Source of the DNA: Streptomyces nymphaeiformis
Lineage (GTDB): Bacteria; Actinomycetota; Actinomycetes; Streptomycetales; Streptomycetaceae
Direction: 5' to 3'
DNA length: 64,000 nucleotides
NCBI RefSeq assembly: GCF_014203895.1
Contig: NZ_JACHJY010000013.1
Coordinates: 186,001-250,000 of the forward strand
The notes under the pieces are model-generated. The model had not been told where the DNA came from and ran no database searches. It was given only the letters and a program-made list of their open reading frames with translations. Below are positions 61,451 through 64,000 of this stretch, piece by piece. The position numbers and the translations under genes are program-made. The number at the start of each line of letters is the position of its first letter. The stretch's first letter is position 1.

Positions 61451-61598
61451 CCGGCGAGCGGTCGATGGCGGCGCTGCGCGGGCGGGGGAGGCGGCGTTGA
61501 TGGCGTCGCCCGCGGCGGGAATCCGTGTGACCGGTGGACGGGCGAGCTCCTCCGCCCGGTCGAGGAACTGGGCGGAGGAGCTGCGGCGATTCACTGTG

Positions 61599-64000
61599 TC
61601 AGGGCTTGATCCGGACCACCTGCGGGTCGTGGTCGGACGCCTGGTCGGCGAACTCGCTGTTGATGTGGACGACGTCGTACTGGACGTGCTGCGGCTTCAG
61701 CGCGGGGCTGACCAGGATGTGGTCGAGCACCTGGGAGTTGCCCTGGTAGACGTAGGAGTAGCGCTCGGACTCGGGCAGTTCGTCGACCAGGTCACGCAGG
61801 ACGCCGTCCTGGGTGAGGGTCTGGAGCGCGGGTGAGAACTGGTAGTCGTTGAAGTCGCCGAGGGACACCACCCGGGCGCGGGGGTCGGCGGCCAGGAGCT
61901 TGGTGACGAAGGCCTGTTCCGCCGCGGCCTGCTTGGCGCGCTGGACCTCGGAGCTGCGCGTCGGGGCCTGGAAGCGGCTGTCGAGGCCCTGGTCGCCGCC
62001 CTTGCTGTTGAAGTGGTTGGCGATCACGAAGACCGGCTTGTTGTGGAAGCTGAACTGGCCGATCAGCGGCTTGCGGCTGCTGTTCCAGGCCTCGTTGAGC
62101 GGGTCGATCCGGCCCGGGGAGGCGGTCAGCGAAGTGCGGTTGCCGGTGCCGACGACGTCCACCGGGGTGGTGGCGTCGCCGCCGGGGATGTCGGTGAAGG
62201 AGACACGGGCCGGGTTGAACAGGAAGACCTGCCGGATGTTGCCGCCGGGCTCGCCGCCGTCCTTGCCGTCCACCGGGTCGACGGAGCGCCAGTCGTACGC
62301 CGGGCCGCCGGCCGCCTTGATCGCCTCGACGAACTCGGTGACGGTGGCGTCGGACGAGACCGTGCCGTCGTTGACCGGGCCGTTGTCGTCCTGGATCTCC
62401 TCCAGGGCCAGGATGTCGGGCGAGCGCAGGTTGGTGACCACGCCGGCCGCCAGCTTGGCGAACTTCTCGTCCGGGTCGCCCGGGTCGAGGTTCTCGACGT
62501 TGTACGTGCCGATCTTCAGCTCGCTCGGCAGGCCGGACTCGGTGACCTCCCGCTGCAGCCCGCCCGACTGGACGGCGCCGACGCGGGTGGCCGCCACCGC
62601 GTAGCCGCCGAACGAGGTGTAGTCCAGTGGACCTCCGGTGGCGCCGGTGAGCCGGTCGCCGACATCGGCGACCGGGAAGTCGGCGGCCGAGCCCAGCGAC
62701 TGAACCATGAGGCGGCCGGAGTTCGGCTGGTCGTAGCCGAGGTAGACGACACCGCCGCGGGACGAACGCGGGTCCTGCTCCCGGGCGTCCACCCACAGCT
62801 CGTGGTACTCGTTGCTGGCCTGCGTCACCGGCACGTCGCGGACCTCGACGTCCATGCCCTCCAGCGACTCGAACAGGTCGAGCGCGTAGGTGCCGGGCCG
62901 CAGCGGCAGGGACTCGATCGAGCCGCCCGCCGCATCCGGGGCGTAGGCCGCCGGGATGCTCGAGCCGTCGAGCACGACCGGCGCGGGCACCGGGTTGCCC
63001 GAGGAGACCACGGTGACCTTGGGGTTGGTCAGCTCGGTGACGGACTGCGAGCCGCCCGAGCTGTTCGGGTAGTACTCGCTGACCTTGGCCGTGACGAGGA
63101 CCGAGTCGCCGACCTTGACGGCGGGGACGGCGCTGCCGGTGAAGACGAAGACGCCCTCGCTGGTGGCCGGGTCGGCGTCGGCGTTCGGGTCCTGCATCCA
63201 GAAGCCCTTGGAGCCGTACGTACGCACGCCGGTGACGGTGCCGGGGACGCCCGCGATCGTCTTGCCGGCCAGCGGCGAGAGGCGGGTGGCGCCCTGGATG
63301 TCGTGGATCCGCACCGTGCCGGGCTCGGTCGGCCCGTTGTCGGAGCCGCCGCCGGGGGTGGAATCGCCCTTGCTGTTGACCGGCGTGGGCGCGCCCGCCC
63401 GGAGGTCGGCGGCGTTGTCGTCGGTGTCGGCGAGGGACGCGGCGCGGGCCACCGAGGCGGTGTTGGAGGCGCCCGGGGCGGAGGCGGAGCCCTCGTGGAC
63501 GACGGCGGTGCCGAAGCCCACCAGGTCGACGACCCGCGGGTCGGCGGCGCAGTCCGCGGCCGTCTTGCAGGTCAGCGCGTCGGTGCCGTTGACGAGCGCG
63601 ATGGTGCCGGTCGTGGCGGACAGGGCCAGGTTGCCGGCGGCGTCGGCGGCCGGCAGGTCCACGGTGCCGCCCGCGCCGGGCGCCTCGGCGACCAGGTAGC
63701 GGCCGCCGGGGGCGACCGAGCCGTTCAGCGGGGTGACCCCCCACTTGCTGGTGGCGCTGGGGCTGCCCGGCAGGTACTGCACGCTGTAGCCGGTCAGGCC
63801 GAAGGCGGCCGCGGACGGGTTGGCGAGCTCGATGAAGTCGTTCTTCAGCGTCGCGCCGGAGTTGCCGCCACCGCCGTACACCTCCGCGATGACCGCACCC
63901 GCGGACGGGGCGGCGAGGGCGCCGGGGAGCGGGACGAGCACCAGGGACGCGGTGACCGCCGCAGGCAGGGCGGTACGCAGCAGCAAGGAGTGGGAGCGGC
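61599..64000 (-). CDS. ExeM/NucH-type secreted endonuclease (5' end cut by window)
   Basis: At least 795 residues; the frame runs past the right edge, so the TTG at 63984-63986 is probably not the start. Signal peptide region (LLLRTALPAAVTASLVLVPL PGALA), lamin-tail domain (about 30-190: VIAEVYGGGGNSGATLKNDF IELANPS), OB-like middle (about 230-470) and endonuclease/exonuclease/phosphatase domain (about 500-795: KIGTYNVENLDPGD; LEEIQDDNGPVNDG; FVIANHFNSKGGDQ; SLGDFNDYQFSPAL; SDHDPQVVR). All catalytic motifs are intact. Secreted DNase for phosphate or nucleotide scavenging. Confidence 0.85.
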   Translation of the reverse strand, partial: RSHSLLLRTALPAAVTASLVLVPLPGALAAPSAGAVIAEVYGGGGNSGATLKNDFIELANPSAAAFGLTGYSVQYLPGSPSATSKWGVTPLNGSVAPGGRYLVAEAPGAGGTVDLPAADAAGNLALSATTGTIALVNGTDALTCKTAADCAADPRVVDLVGFGTAVVHEGSASAPGASNTASVARAASLADTDDNAADLRAGAPTPVNSKGDSTPGGGSDNGPTEPGTVRIHDIQGATRLSPLAGKTIAGVPGTVTGVRTYGSKGFWMQDPNADADPATSEGVFVFTGSAVPAVKVGDSVLVTAKVSEYYPNSSGGSQSVTELTNPKVTVVSSGNPVPAPVVLDGSSIPAAYAPDAAGGSIESLPLRPGTYALDLFESLEGMDVEVRDVPVTQASNEYHELWVDAREQDPRSSRGGVVYLGYDQPNSGRLMVQSLGSAADFPVADVGDRLTGATGGPLDYTSFGGYAVAATRVGAVQSGGLQREVTESGLPSELKIGTYNVENLDPGDPDEKFAKLAAGVVTNLRSPDILALEEIQDDNGPVNDGTVSSDATVTEFVEAIKAAGGPAYDWRSVDPVDGKDGGEPGGNIRQVFLFNPARVSFTDIPGGDATTPVDVVGTGNRTSLTASPGRIDPLNEAWNSSRKPLIGQFSFHNKPVFVIANHFNSKGGDQGLDSRFQAPTRSSEVQRAKQAAAEQAFVTKLLAADPRARVVSLGDFNDYQFSPALQTLTQDGVLRDLVDELPESERYSYVYQGNSQVLDHILVSPALKPQHVQYDVVHINSEFADQASDHDPQVVRIKP

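Noticed and set aside
61792..63744. 650-residue minus-strand frame overlapping the nuclease
   Set aside because: Arg/Gly/Pro-rich shadow of the ExeM/NucH-type gene in another frame.
1..64000. CRISPR array, tRNA and rRNA genes
   Set aside because: No regularly spaced direct repeats of CRISPR type and no tRNA cloverleaf or rRNA core sequence was recognised; I could not run a dedicated scan.

Overview
The window is high-GC DNA (about 71-72% by eye). Its genes show strong G/C preference at third codon positions, GTG and TTG starts, AAGGAG-type ribosome binding sites and many 4-base ATGA/GTGA gene overlaps. Together with families such as DUF5713, DUF2785, GAP, MmyB-type XRE regulators, an accessory nuo set and CsoR-type copper control, this points to a Streptomyces or close relative. 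The mix of conserved genes, IS remnants, frameshifted genes and genes with internal deletions suggests a chromosome-arm (accessory) region.

Layout. 1-5 kb: a truncated oxidoreductase, small hypothetical genes, a cut-off lipoprotein, an orphan operator-like palindrome and a broken SMI1/KNR4 gene. 5.06-11.27 kb (minus strand): one continuous operon running ABC exporter, APH-type kinase, SAM methyltransferase, PCMT-type methyltransferase, NUDIX hydrolase. Its junctions carry short ORFs of 32, 21, 42, 71 and 38 codons, most joined by start/stop overlaps. I regard this as the best candidate for an undescribed system, possibly peptide-derived. 11.95-12.86 kb: an IS5-like element with a frameshifted transposase. 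13-20 kb: DUF5713, a membrane-anchored Mrr-like nuclease with a small membrane partner, a tandem GNAT protein, an MBL-fold protein and a decayed exported protein. 20-22.7 kb: thioesterase and azlCD with a divergent Lrp regulator. 23-30 kb: a methyltransferase, DUF1254 and SulP remnants, a GAP membrane protein, a PASTA/DUF3761 lipoprotein, and a MerR gene coupled to a broken MFS gene.

30-36 kb: a QEMGH-type metalloprotease-like protein, peptide deformylase, a truncated ArsR gene, and a class A beta-lactamase-like protein whose start codon lies in a predicted mRNA stem. 35-40 kb: an XRE regulator divergent from an alcohol dehydrogenase, cupin, SDR, cyclophilin-like and MFS operon. 40.6-49 kb (minus): an accessory membrane-arm nuo operon (A, a NuoB/NuoD-like protein with a His-rich linker, H, J, K, L, M, N). 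49-52.8 kb: an M56/BlaI sensor-repressor pair, an NlpC/P60 hydrolase and a GDSL hydrolase. 53-55.7 kb: a copper-type locus with a CsoR-like operator, a His-rich protein, a 41-residue CGPC peptide, a strong hairpin and an MFS gene. 55.9-64 kb: DUF2785, IS5 debris, an immunity-like protein with a probable CTG start, a pentapeptide-repeat membrane protein and the start-truncated end of a large secreted ExeM/NucH-type nuclease.

No tRNA, rRNA or CRISPR array was recognised. Family names come from recognition of motifs and sequence character, not from a database search.
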